A stretch of 64,000 bases of DNA from contig CAJUMX010000006.1 in assembly GCA_910587705.1 (NCBI GenBank), forward strand, positions 100,829 through 164,828, in the 5' to 3' direction. The stretch is from an uncultured Oscillibacter sp. GTDB lineage: Bacteria; Bacillota; Clostridia; Oscillospirales; Oscillospiraceae. Shown here one piece after another: positions 23,867 through 30,966 of this stretch. The notes under the pieces were generated by a model. The model worked only from the letters and a program-made list of their open reading frames with translations. It was not told the DNA's origin and ran no database searches. A program made the translations under genes and the position numbers. Position 1 is the stretch's first letter. Every line of letters starts with the position of its first letter.

Positions 23867-24619
23867 TTAAGAATTTACTAGTAAAAGCCACTCTACGGAT
23901 TCTTTTTTATCCAACACTTTTCGCTGCGTTACTTCTCCGTTTGCAAAGTCTTGGAGCATCCTAAAAAATTCCACTACTTCATAATATGGATCTGATTCCT
24001 CAACAAATAGTAGTGATACTTTCAACGCAGAGTTAATCCTAGTATATTGTTCACCAACATCTTTATATGTGCATCCTTTGGATATTATTTCCTCAAAAAG
24101 TGTTTTAAGCATCATTTTCACTAATGGTTCTTGGATAATACTGTCAGCATTTTCTACAATTTTTTTTAATGCTGTATAATCGCCTATTGTCATGCACCGT
24201 TCTCTTTCTGACAGTATTTTTTCCAGTAGCTCTGGTATTTCAAACTCCATTGCATATTTTTCTTGTGCATTTTTTAATAGACTATAATTCTTAACATAGG
24301 CCTTTAGATCATTGTCCAAATCATAATAAAGTCGCCAAGCATATAAAATAACTTGTTCACTTTCTGCGCTTAAAGTTCCAATACTTTCAATAGCTGTCTC
24401 TACTTCGTGGATTTTTTGCTTATGTTCTTGCCTATATTTATATGTGCGGTAGGATTGAATACCTCCAACAGCTACCCCGGCAACCAGTAAAAACACAATC
24501 AGCACCGTAGCTGCTTTCTGTGCAATCTGTTTCTTTTGTTTCTTTTGCGTCGCTTTTCCTTGCTCAACAATCGCTCCAACATCAGTATTTAAAATATCTT
24601 GGATGGATTTATTTTCCAC
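23867..24619 (-). CDS. Uncharacterised single-pass membrane protein (cassette gene 3)
   Basis: A 250-residue protein with a short basic cytosolic head (KKQKKQIAQK), one membrane helix near residues 36-55 (AATVLIVFLLVAGVAVGGIQ) and a helical, Glu/Lys-rich domain of about 190 residues. The start is GTG with AAGGAGGGA 7 bases upstream. I recognise no family. It is the third gene of a minus-strand operon (25456 to 23867) with 14 bases between it and gene 2, all driven from an operator-bearing promoter at 25505-25533. It looks like accessory cargo; an antiphage or stress function is a guess. Confidence 0.65.
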   Translation of the reverse strand: MENKSIQDILNTDVGAIVEQGKATQKKQKKQIAQKAATVLIVFLLVAGVAVGGIQSYRTYKYRQEHKQKIHEVETAIESIGTLSAESEQVILYAWRLYYDLDNDLKAYVKNYSLLKNAQEKYAMEFEIPELLEKILSERERCMTIGDYTALKKIVENADSIIQEPLVKMMLKTLFEEIISKGCTYKDVGEQYTRINSALKVSLLFVEESDPYYEVVEFFRMLQDFANGEVTQRKVLDKKESVEWLLLVNS

Positions 24620-24633
24620 AGCTCAATCCCTCC

Positions 24634-25215
24634 TTACCGCTCACGGTTCAACTCTGTATCAATTTTTTGAATCAATTCCTCTAGCTGTGATTTCTCTTTG
24701 GCTGGCAGTTTACCAGCAGTCCGCAGCGCCTTTTCTGCTTCTTCTCGTTTAGCAAGCAGCATATCCTTTTCCTTAGAGTGCTCTTGCCAATATGCTTCTT
24801 TCCGCCTAGCAGCTTCTCGTTTCTTCTCGGCTTCAACACGTTCAGCTTCTTTCCTTCTCTGTTCAGTCCGTTCCCTTTCCAAACGTGTTTCTTCCGCTAT
24901 GGTCCTTTCAGTAGCCTGGATATTGCCTAAAAAGGCTTTTTGAATATTGATATTCAACTGCCGGAGTTCCAACGTAGTCTCTCGGGTATTTTGTGTGATA
25001 TCTGCAAATGCCGAAGTCAACCTAGCAACAAAATAATACAGCATGAATATGCTAGCAGCAACAACTATGATGATTAAAAACAAAGGAAAACTTTCTTCTT
25101 CTCTTTCTCCCAGTACCAAAAAGGCCAAGATAAAGAGCAAAACCGCTCCAATCCAGCCAAAGATTATTATAATTGATGCCCAGCCCCTTAGCTTGTCCTC
25201 TATATGCTCTTTCAT
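24634..25215 (-). CDS. Membrane protein with long charged coiled coil (cassette gene 2)
   Basis: A 193-residue protein. Two membrane helices lie near residues 13-36 (ASIIIIFGWIGAVLLFILAFLVL) and 43-64 (FPLFLIIIVVAASIFMLYYFVA). From about residue 85 to the end is a highly charged, heptad-like coiled coil rich in Glu, Arg and Lys (RLERERTEQRRKEAERVEAE is typical). No known family is evident. It is translated 28 bases after gene 1 and 14 bases before gene 3. Two-helix plus coiled-coil layouts can assemble as membrane oligomers; this is an inference from shape alone. Confidence 0.65.
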   Translation of the reverse strand: MKEHIEDKLRGWASIIIIFGWIGAVLLFILAFLVLGEREEESFPLFLIIIVVAASIFMLYYFVARLTSAFADITQNTRETTLELRQLNINIQKAFLGNIQATERTIAEETRLERERTEQRRKEAERVEAEKKREAARRKEAYWQEHSKEKDMLLAKREEAEKALRTAGKLPAKEKSQLEELIQKIDTELNRER

Positions 25216-25243
25216 AGTTAAATCCCCCTGTTAAGATGTTTTG

Positions 25244-25456
25244 TTATTTGCTATTTCCCTCAAAGAAAGCAATCACTTCTGTCCACTTCTTTTCGATGCC
25301 GTTTTCGGGAGTAGTCTTGCCTTTACACCAAATTATACGTCCTCTTCCAATCACTAAATCACCCAGAAATACGCCTTTCGGGTCTTTAACCTCTATTTCT
25401 ATTCCGTTGTTTTTGAGTTCAATAGGTGTGTTCATCTTTTTGATACTGATTTTCAT
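25244..25456 (-). CDS. Small 70-residue protein (cassette gene 1)
   Basis: The ATG at 25456 follows AAAGGAGA by 8 bases; the longer in-frame ORF to 25573 runs through the operator-promoter region and is rejected as a start. The product (MKISIKKMNTPIELKNNGIE at the start) looks beta-rich, with alternating hydrophobic and charged residues, and ends in FFEGNSK. It is soluble, without cysteine clusters apart from one Cys, and of unknown family. As first gene behind the regulated promoter it may be the regulator's partner or the toxin/immunity part of a module; nothing in the sequence decides this. Confidence 0.6.
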   Translation of the reverse strand: MKISIKKMNTPIELKNNGIEIEVKDPKGVFLGDLVIGRGRIIWCKGKTTPENGIEKKWTEVIAFFEGNSK

Positions 25457-25479
25457 ATCCCCATCTCCTTTATAGATTG

Positions 25480-25550
25480 ATATCCAAACGGATATATCTC
25501 CCACATTTTCGCACACTTCTAATGTATTGTCAAGATATCCAAACGGATAT
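25480..25550. promoter_or_regulatory. Divergent control region with two identical 16-bp palindromic operators
   Basis: ATATCCAAACGGATAT occurs at 25480-25495 and again at 25535-25550. Each is a perfect 6+6 palindrome around AAAC. Between them on the minus strand lies a promoter, TTGACA (25528-25533) and GAAAAT (25505-25510) with 17-base spacing. One operator sits just upstream of the -35 and the other at the predicted transcript start, so bound repressor would block the cassette. The XRE-type regulator encoded divergently is the natural ligand. Confidence 0.8.
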
Positions 25551-25571
25551 TGGCGGAAATGGGAGAACAGC

Positions 25572-25790
25572 ATGGGATACTACAAGAGAATCCGTGAACT
25601 GCGAGAGGACCATGATTTAACGCAAAGACAGATTGCAGCCTTTCTTAATATTACTCAGCCACAATATTTTCGTTATGAGCAAGGATACCGGGATATCCCC
25701 ACAGACCTTCTAATCGCCCTGGCTCAGAAATACCAAACTTCCACTGATTATATTCTGGGCCTCACAAATAACCCAAAACCTATTCCATAG
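25572..25790 (+). CDS. XRE-family transcriptional regulator
   Basis: A 72-residue Cro/CI-type protein that is almost entirely helix-turn-helix: residues about 5-62, with TQRQIAAFLNITQPQYFRYE as the DNA-reading helices and LAQKYQTSTDYILGL as the last helix, typical of XRE proteins. The ATG at 25572 is preferred over an upstream in-frame start at 25527, because the latter would begin inside the operator. It is divergent from the three-gene cassette and probably autoregulated through the operator at 25535-25550. Confidence 0.85.
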   Translation: MGYYKRIRELREDHDLTQRQIAAFLNITQPQYFRYEQGYRDIPTDLLIALAQKYQTSTDYILGLTNNPKPIP

Positions 25791-26347
25791 CCCTTTGAAC
25801 CTCAACATTCAACGTCCCCCTAAATAAAAGACCTCCCCAGACCAAGGCCACTACGACCTACAGTCCAGGGAGTTTCTTTTATCTAATTTTCATTCCACCA
25901 AATCCAGCTCTAACGATCCTTCTACCTGATTTCACCTGCAATTCTCTGCAATAGAAATATCTCTGAAACAAACCTCCCACATGAACCAAGTGTTTTCAAG
26001 TCCCTATGGCTCCTTCTGTCGATAAATAATACATTCTCCCCATACTCTCTTCCCTCGAAAACACTTCCCCACATATCCATGTTTCCCTTTATTTTTTCTG
26101 ACAAATCGTCGGCTTTTTTCTCTATTTAAGCTGCCTCTGTTTCCATATAAAGCTATTTTAATATATGTAAACAGTCACACCTTGTTTCCGTAAAAATCAC
26201 TCGTTTTTGCCCTTGATTATATACAGAAATCCCCCTGTTTGATATTGTGTTTTCAAATGGGGATTTTATGAGGAAATGTAAGGTTCAAAGCGTCAGCTGA
26301 GCCATAGGAGCCAAAGTTAGTTGCTGTCAGCACTCTTGTATCTGACC
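25791..26347. other. 557-bp non-coding stretch of the element
   Basis: No gene is credible here. Hairpin-like segments lie at about 25827-25880 (AAAAGACCTCCC against GGGAGTTTCTTTT, imperfect, T-rich end; it may terminate the regulator gene) and at about 26227-26270 (AAATCCCC against GGGGATTT). The rest is AT-rich without recognised signals; an origin of transfer or replication for the element could lie here, but none is identifiable by eye. Confidence 0.45.
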
Positions 26348-27646
26348 TCATTCGGACAGCTCATGTTGAACAAACTTTTCAAGGGCCTCCTCCTGCTTCT
26401 TTAACCTGGCTTTTCGATCAGCGTTTTCTTCTTCGGTCAGATTCGACAGGGTGTAAAAGTTATATTGCTTCTTGCCGTCCCCATCGATTTCATCATAAAA
26501 GTCGGCAACATCGCCCTCCTCATATTTAGTTTCATCCGTATCATGCGAATAGTCCAGAGCTATAGAAAAATCAATCGTTTCGCCATAGTATTCTTCCAGT
26601 TCCTTGATGGAATAAAAGGCTTGCGCTATATCGTTAATTGGTCTGTTCATATAGGCGCAGTAGGTGTTTACAATTTCAGCGACCTCCTCAAAATGCTCCT
26701 TCCGAAATTTACATTCTCTGATGTAATCCAAAGAGACGCGTGTCTTTGCGTTCTTGGGATTGGTTTTCTTCTCAAAGTCATAAATCGCTTTTTCTCGAAA
26801 GATGTCAAAGAAGCTGGTCAGGATGATCTGGATATCTTTATTTGTCAGATCGGCAATAACCATACCATCCTCGTCCTCATAAGAATCCCTCGCTTCCAAA
26901 TGAATCAGGGGTTCGATATGAAATTTTTTGCTGATAATCGGCCTTCCGCCATTTCTCTCATAAAGACTGCTTCGCAAATCCAGAAATTTCTCCCGGCAGT
27001 CTTTGTTTGCGTAAGCCTGGAACTCTCTTTTCAGCTTCATCTCTTTTAACGCCTGGTTCACATATGGCTGGACCTCTTCGATACTCGCCTCGCTATTTCC
27101 CTTCAACAAATAATACCGTCGTGTTCGTATGTACCCCTTTTCCTCAAACCGGGCCAGTCTGGTATTGACCATGGCAAATAAACGGCTGACAACCAGTTCA
27201 TGAACCAAGTGGATACTCTCGACTGAATAATTCCCACTCTCCAGACTGTCCCGGTCCAGCAATTCCCGGAAAAACTTCGTCCGGTCAAAGCAGCTGATAA
27301 CAAAACCCTCCTTGGTGTCGATTCTGTCCTTTGCCATCAAGGCCCTGTATAAAATCAGTTGATCGATACAGGTATCCTGGTAAAGGAGGTTCGACCCCAG
27401 GTCCACTTCTCTGCCATCAATTACTCTGATCTGCCCCTGGTCAAGTTTATCCTGCCGGGTTGCTTTCTTTTGTGGTATCCGTGTCAGATCAATCGAGTTA
27501 TTCGCATGAACGTCCATCTGATAAAGTTTTGCGATGCTTCTCTTTTGTTTCTCACGCTCCTGCCCCCTTGGAGCCGGGTCAATATCCAGCGCCGCACATA
27601 GTTCCTTGTAGCTTTTATAGTGGTGCTTTCCTCGCAGCTTCTTCAT
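26348..27646 (-). CDS. Uncharacterised 432-residue protein of the element
   Basis: A charged soluble protein. The first about 60 residues (GKHHYKSYKELCAALDIDP, then REKQKRSIAKLY) resemble the small N-terminal domain found in front of many Firmicutes phage and plasmid proteins, thought to bind DNA. The central part is helical with many Lys, Glu and Tyr, and the C-terminus is acidic then Lys/Glu-rich. No relaxase, primase or polymerase motif is visible. AGGAGGA lies about 14 bases before the ATG, a long spacing. By size and position (between the regulator and integrase modules) it could be a replication or mobilisation protein, but this is unproven. Confidence 0.6.
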   Translation of the reverse strand: MKKLRGKHHYKSYKELCAALDIDPAPRGQEREKQKRSIAKLYQMDVHANNSIDLTRIPQKKATRQDKLDQGQIRVIDGREVDLGSNLLYQDTCIDQLILYRALMAKDRIDTKEGFVISCFDRTKFFRELLDRDSLESGNYSVESIHLVHELVVSRLFAMVNTRLARFEEKGYIRTRRYYLLKGNSEASIEEVQPYVNQALKEMKLKREFQAYANKDCREKFLDLRSSLYERNGGRPIISKKFHIEPLIHLEARDSYEDEDGMVIADLTNKDIQIILTSFFDIFREKAIYDFEKKTNPKNAKTRVSLDYIRECKFRKEHFEEVAEIVNTYCAYMNRPINDIAQAFYSIKELEEYYGETIDFSIALDYSHDTDETKYEEGDVADFYDEIDGDGKKQYNFYTLSNLTEEENADRKARLKKQEEALEKFVQHELSE

Positions 27647-27818
27647 ACGCAGATAAGATTCCTCCTGACAATTTTTTCTTTTATTGTAGCATCAGGGGGG
27701 AGGCTTGTCTATAGGAGGATATGGACGTTTTGTAAATAAAGATTCAAGAAAAAAGATAAACTAAACAAAAATAGATTGTTTCTACATCAAAAAAGTTATG
27801 AACAAACTTTATATTCCC

Positions 27819-27847
27819 TTGACACTTTATGTCCGCCAGCCTATACT
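27819..27847 (+). promoter_or_regulatory. Consensus promoter of the leader peptide-integrase transcript
   Basis: TTGACA (27819-27824) and TATACT (27842-27847) are separated by exactly 17 bases. The transcript would start near 27854, about 30 bases before the leader ORF. Confidence 0.85.
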
Positions 27848-27885
27848 AAGCACATCAACCAAATTTTTCAGAAGGAGGACACATC

Positions 27886-27924
27886 ATGACAAATATTTAT
27901 TACGATTACTCAGGCTACAGTTAG
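27886..27924 (+). CDS. 12-residue Tyr-rich leader peptide upstream of integrase
   Basis: AAGGAGG precedes ATG by 7 bases. The ORF encodes MTNIYYDYSGYS and then TAG. Its stop codon falls inside a 7-bp hairpin (AGAGTTA/TAACTCT, 27923-27944), and a second small hairpin (CTGAC TTGT GTCAG, 27955-27968) lies before the integrase ribosome binding site. The arrangement fits a translated leader that tunes integrase expression. It is too short to judge by homology. Confidence 0.5.
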   Translation: MTNIYYDYSGYS

Positions 27925-27989
27925 AGTTATAGGTTGCTAACTCTCGTGACGCATCTGACTTGTGTCAGCGTGGCCTGGAAGGAGGAGTT

Positions 27990-29222
27990 ATGCCACGCAC
28001 AAAGAAAAAGATTACCGCTCAGAACAAGAAACCGGAGCCTGGGCGCAACGCCAATGGTATGGGTTCGCTCAGGCAAATAACCAGAAAAGGCAAGGAGTAT
28101 TGGGAGGGCCGTTATTCCGTAAAGGACCAATTAACCGGAAAGAATATTCAACGTTCCGTTTATGGAAAAACGAAAGCGGAGGCCAGCAAAAACCTAAGCA
28201 AGGTTCTGTTGACGATTGACGAGGGAACCTATGTTGCTCCCTCTAAGCAAACCTTGGGGGAATGGCTGGATATTTGGCTGGACACTTATATTACGCCCTC
28301 TGTAAAGCCCTACACCCTGGATTCCTATACTTCCGCTTGTAAGAATCACATTAAGCCCTCTTTAGGCGCTGTAAAGCTCTCCACACTCTCCGCTCTGCAA
28401 ATTCAGCAGTTTTACAACCGTGTTTTGCTGAGGGACAAAAAGCTCTCCCCCAAAACTATCAAAAATATTCACGGTATTTTGCATAGAGCTTTGGCTCAGG
28501 CGGTCAGAATCGGAAACCTGCATCATAATCCTGCCGATGCTTGCGACCTCCCCAAAATCTATAAAAAAGACATCACCCCATTGGAACAGGATGATGTCGA
28601 AAAGTTCCTGAAAGCAATTCAAGGAACGCCCTTTGAATGTATCTACCAGGTAACGCTCTTTACTGGTATGCGGCAAGGTGAAGTCTTAGGGTTGACCTGG
28701 GACTGCGTAGACTTTGAAAAAAATACGCTCTATATCAACAAGCAGCTCCAGAAGAGCCAGAAGGTAGGAGGGACGTACCAGCTTGTTCCTACTAAAAACG
28801 GCAAGTCCAGGTTGATTACAGTGGCCGCTTCTGTTACAAAACTCTTGAGAAAGCAAAAGAGCCAGCAAGCTCAGGACCAACTTTTAGCAGGACCCGCTTG
28901 GAACAACACGGATAATCTTATATTTACCAATCAGACAGGCGGGCACCTCACTCATGTAACGATTTATAAGCATTTCAAAAAAACCGTCCGAAATCTGGGA
29001 CTGGACCATATCCGCTTTCATGATCTCAGACATTCCTACGCCGTTGCTATGATTGAAAACGGAGAGGACATAAAAACCCTGCAAGAAAATTTGGGACACG
29101 CTACCGCTTCGTTTACCATGGATATTTACGCCCATGCCAGCCGGAAAATGAGACAGCAGTCCGCTGACCGAATGGAGCAGTACATCCAACGGGTTTCGGG
29201 CCAAAAATCAGAATTAGGGTAA
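27990..29222 (+). CDS. int: Tyrosine-type site-specific integrase
   Basis: A 410-residue integrase of the Tn916/ICE type. The N-terminal arm-binding domain (about residues 25-70, RKGKEYWEGRYSVKDQLTGK) is followed by a SAM-like core-binding domain (about 80-180) and the catalytic domain. Catalytic residues are Arg228 (TGMRQGEVLGLTW), His344 and Arg347 (HDLRHSYAV), a histidine in NLGHA, and Tyr380 (MDIYAH). AAGGAGGAG precedes the ATG at 27990. It lies beside attR, as usual for the integrase that recognises its own site, and its last codons overlap the right arm-type repeat. It should recombine the 23-bp tRNA-Ser sequence. Confidence 0.95.
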   Translation: MPRTKKKITAQNKKPEPGRNANGMGSLRQITRKGKEYWEGRYSVKDQLTGKNIQRSVYGKTKAEASKNLSKVLLTIDEGTYVAPSKQTLGEWLDIWLDTYITPSVKPYTLDSYTSACKNHIKPSLGAVKLSTLSALQIQQFYNRVLLRDKKLSPKTIKNIHGILHRALAQAVRIGNLHHNPADACDLPKIYKKDITPLEQDDVEKFLKAIQGTPFECIYQVTLFTGMRQGEVLGLTWDCVDFEKNTLYINKQLQKSQKVGGTYQLVPTKNGKSRLITVAASVTKLLRKQKSQQAQDQLLAGPAWNNTDNLIFTNQTGGHLTHVTIYKHFKKTVRNLGLDHIRFHDLRHSYAVAMIENGEDIKTLQENLGHATASFTMDIYAHASRKMRQQSADRMEQYIQRVSGQKSELG

Positions 29223-29236
29223 CCATTAGGGTAACC
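29211..29236 (+). repeat. Right arm-type repeat pair
   Basis: Two perfect 12-bp units (ATTAGGGTAACC, twice) overlapping the integrase stop. The block matches 21626-21651 at 23 of 26 positions and lies 44 bases inside attR. Probable integrase arm-binding sites. Confidence 0.7.
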
Positions 29237-29243
29237 AAAACGA

Positions 29244-29278
29244 AAAAGTCCTGGAACCATTGCGATTCCAAGACTTTT
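29244..29278. terminator. Element-borne terminator next to tRNA-Ser
   Basis: A stem of about 12 bp with one bulge or mismatch (AAAAGTC and TGGAA against TTCCA and GACTTTT). It lies 2 bases from the CCA end of tRNA-Ser(GCT). It can end both integrase transcription and, on the minus strand, the tRNA transcript, replacing the terminator left at 21440-21483. Confidence 0.75.
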
Positions 29279-29280
29279 CG

Positions 29281-29373
29281 TGGCGCGGAAGGAGGGATTT
29301 GAACCCTCGCGCCGGTTTTATCCAGCCTACTCCCTTAGCAGGGGAGCCCCTTCGGCCACTTGGGTACTTCCGC
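29281..29373 (-). tRNA. tRNA-Ser(GCT), carries attR
   Basis: A 93-nt gene including an encoded CCA. The acceptor stem is GCGGAAG/CTTCCGC. The anticodon stem CTCCC/GGGAG encloses loop CTGCTAA with anticodon GCT, and there is a long serine-type variable arm. The T loop region reads GGTTCAAATCC. The last 23 bases are the attachment site shared with 21490-21512, so the integrated element restores a complete tRNA. Confidence 0.95.
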
Positions 29374-29398
29374 ATATTCCTATGCCGTTTTAAAAATT

Positions 29399-29486
29399 TG
29401 GCGGAGAGAGTGGGATTCGAACCCACGGGCACTTGCGCACCGCCGGTTTTCAAGACCGGTTCCTTCAACCACTCGGACATCTCTCC
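29399..29486 (-). tRNA. tRNA-Ser(TGA)
   Basis: An 88-nt gene including CCA. The acceptor stem is GGAGAGA/TCTCTCC, the anticodon loop is CTTGAAA with anticodon TGA, a long variable arm is present, and the T loop is GGTTCGAATCC. It lies 25 bases upstream of tRNA-Ser(GCT) and shares its promoter. Confidence 0.95.
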
Positions 29487-29519
29487 ACAGGAAGGCGCCG
29501 TCTCTTGAACACGCATAGT

Positions 29520-29549
29520 ATCATAGCATATTCCACCCCCTTTTGTCAA
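29520..29549 (-). promoter_or_regulatory. Promoter of the tRNA-Ser pair
   Basis: On the minus strand TTGACA (29544-29549) and TATGAT (29520-29525) are spaced by 18 bases. Transcription would start about 25 bases before tRNA-Ser(TGA). Confidence 0.8.
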
Positions 29550-29579
29550 CAAATTTTTGCCAGACTTCCGGAAATTCCT

Positions 29580-30284
29580 TTAGCCTCTCCCAGTCCGGTA
29601 CATCCGCCCCGCCTCCGGCTTCACGCCGTTCAGCCACAGCAGCTCCTCCACCGTCACAAACCAGTATCCCTCCGCTTGGAGCCGGTCCACCACCCGCAGC
29701 GCCGCGTCCACCGACGTGGGGTAAATGTCATGGAGCAGAATAATGCTGTTGGGTCCCACACAGTCTAAAATCCCCTGGGTCACCTTTTCCACGTCCCTGC
29801 TCTCCCAGTCCCGGGGGTCCACGCACCATTTCACCATGGGCACGCGGAACTCCGCCCCCTCCGGCACCTGACCGTAAGGGGGCCGCAGCCAGTATTCCCC
29901 GCCTCCCAGCAGCGCCTCCAGAGCCGCCTCCGTCCGGGCGATCTCCTGCGCCGCCTCATCCGGCAGGACACTGTCCAAGCGCTGGTGGCTCCAGGTATGG
30001 TTGCCGATCTGGTGCCCCTCCTCCGCCATCCGGGCCACCAGGGCGGCGTTGTCCTCAATCTGTTGGCCAATGAGAAAGAACGTGGCCTTGGCCCCCCGCT
30101 CCTTCAAGCCATCCAGCAGGCGCTCCGTGGTGCCCCGCCGGGGGCCGTCGTCGAAGGTCAAGGCCACAAACTTTTCTCCGGCTGGAATCGTCGCTCCACC
30201 TTCCGCGGGCACGGCCTTTTCACCGGCAAGACACAGCGCCGTCAGCATAGCCAACACCAAAATTGAAAGACTTTTCTTCACCAT
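29580..30284 (-). CDS. Exported polysaccharide deacetylase (NodB homology)
   Basis: A 234-residue protein with a signal peptide or N-terminal anchor (residues 1-20, LSILVLAMLTALCLA). The NodB domain shows all main motifs: TFDDGP (43-48) with the catalytic and metal-binding Asp pair, HTWSH with metal histidines, RPPYG, and IILLHD. Such enzymes remove acetyl groups from N-acetylglucosamine or N-acetylmuramic acid of peptidoglycan, giving lysozyme resistance or taking part in spore cortex formation (PdaA/PdaB type). It stands alone, downstream of a terminator region and upstream of the tRNA pair; its substrate cannot be told from sequence. Confidence 0.88.
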   Translation of the reverse strand: MVKKSLSILVLAMLTALCLAGEKAVPAEGGATIPAGEKFVALTFDDGPRRGTTERLLDGLKERGAKATFFLIGQQIEDNAALVARMAEEGHQIGNHTWSHQRLDSVLPDEAAQEIARTEAALEALLGGGEYWLRPPYGQVPEGAEFRVPMVKWCVDPRDWESRDVEKVTQGILDCVGPNSIILLHDIYPTSVDAALRVVDRLQAEGYWFVTVEELLWLNGVKPEAGRMYRTGRG

Positions 30285-30362
30285 TGCGCAGTTCCCCCCT
30301 ATTTCTTCGGGGTTAGTATGCGCAGTTCTCCGGTGATTGTCCTTGGAAAAATTTCGAAAAGT

Positions 30363-30408
30363 AAGAGCGCTTTGTCATGAGCCTAGGTTCTCATGACAAA
30401 GCGCTCTT
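30363..30408. terminator. Terminator of the alpha ribosomal operon
   Basis: A perfect 19-bp stem (arms 30363-30381 and 30390-30408) with an 8-base loop, placed 18 bases after the rplQ stop. It is the strongest hairpin of the cluster. Confidence 0.9.
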
Positions 30409-30426
30409 ATCGTTTTACGCTTGCTC

Positions 30427-30762
30427 TTACACCAGCTCGATCACTGCGGTTTCCGCAGCGTCGCCCCGGCGGATGCCGGTGCGGATAATGCGGGTGTATC
30501 CGCCGTTGCGCTCTGCGTAGGTGGGCGCAATCTCCTTGAAGAGCTTCTTGCAGACATCCTCCCGGGTGATGAAGCTCATAGCCTGCCGATAGGCGGCCAG
30601 GTCGCTCTTCTTGCCCAGGGTAATCATCTTCTCAGCCAGGGGCTTGATCTCCTTGGCCCGGGTGACGGTGGTCTCCATCTTCCCGTGATCCAGGAAATCC
30701 GTGACCTGCTGACGCAGCATGGCTCTGCGCTGGTCAGAGGTCTTGCCGAGCTTACGAGGCAT
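30427..30762 (-). CDS. rplQ: 50S ribosomal protein L17
   Basis: A 111-residue L17 near the peptide exit tunnel. The N-terminal MPRKLGKTSDQRRAMLRQQVTDF and the C-terminal YTRIIRTGIRRGDAAETAVIELV are diagnostic. It is the last gene of the alpha operon, separated from rpoA by 204 bases, longer than other gaps in the cluster, and followed by a strong terminator. Confidence 0.97.
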   Translation of the reverse strand: MPRKLGKTSDQRRAMLRQQVTDFLDHGKMETTVTRAKEIKPLAEKMITLGKKSDLAAYRQAMSFITREDVCKKLFKEIAPTYAERNGGYTRIIRTGIRRGDAAETAVIELV

Positions 30763-30966
30763 TTCGGTTTCCTCCTTACTTGTTTATCTCGTCCGCCGAA
30801 AACGCTTTTCGACGTATGCGCGCTTTTCCGCTATCTGAAAAGCATGTTTTTGAACGGAAAGACACCCCTCCTGGGTTCACCCGCGAAGGGTGCTTCTCCA
30901 AGCGGGAACGCCGCTAAGAGCCGCCGGGTCTTTCCAACGACCTTCCTTCCCATCGAGGAAAGATGG
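30763..30966 (-). other. 204-bp spacer between rpoA and rplQ
   Basis: Transcribed spacer without a credible ORF. It includes a GC-rich segment with short complementary runs (for example ACCCGCGAAGGGT around 30880) but no clear promoter. It may give rplQ separate expression. Confidence 0.35.

Larger units (their letters stand above)
21490..29303. mobile_element. 7.8-kb integrative element inserted in tRNA-Ser(GCT)
   Basis: The element is bounded by a 23-bp perfect direct repeat (21490-21512 and 29281-29303); the right copy is the 3' end of tRNA-Ser(GCT). It carries a tyrosine integrase next to the tRNA, a serine recombinase, an XRE regulator, a SprT-like protein, an uncharacterised 432-residue protein, three minus-strand cassette genes and two small membrane peptides. 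The sequence is visibly more AT-rich than the flanks. No relaxase, mating-pair or phage structural gene is recognisable, so it is a small genomic island or satellite-like element that probably depends on a helper for transfer. Flanking genes (rpoB, tRNA-Ser) are intact. Confidence 0.9.

Noticed and set aside
29226..29552. Minus- and plus-strand ORFs across the tRNA-Ser genes
   Set aside because: They overlap two well-formed tRNA genes and terminators and encode no recognisable protein.
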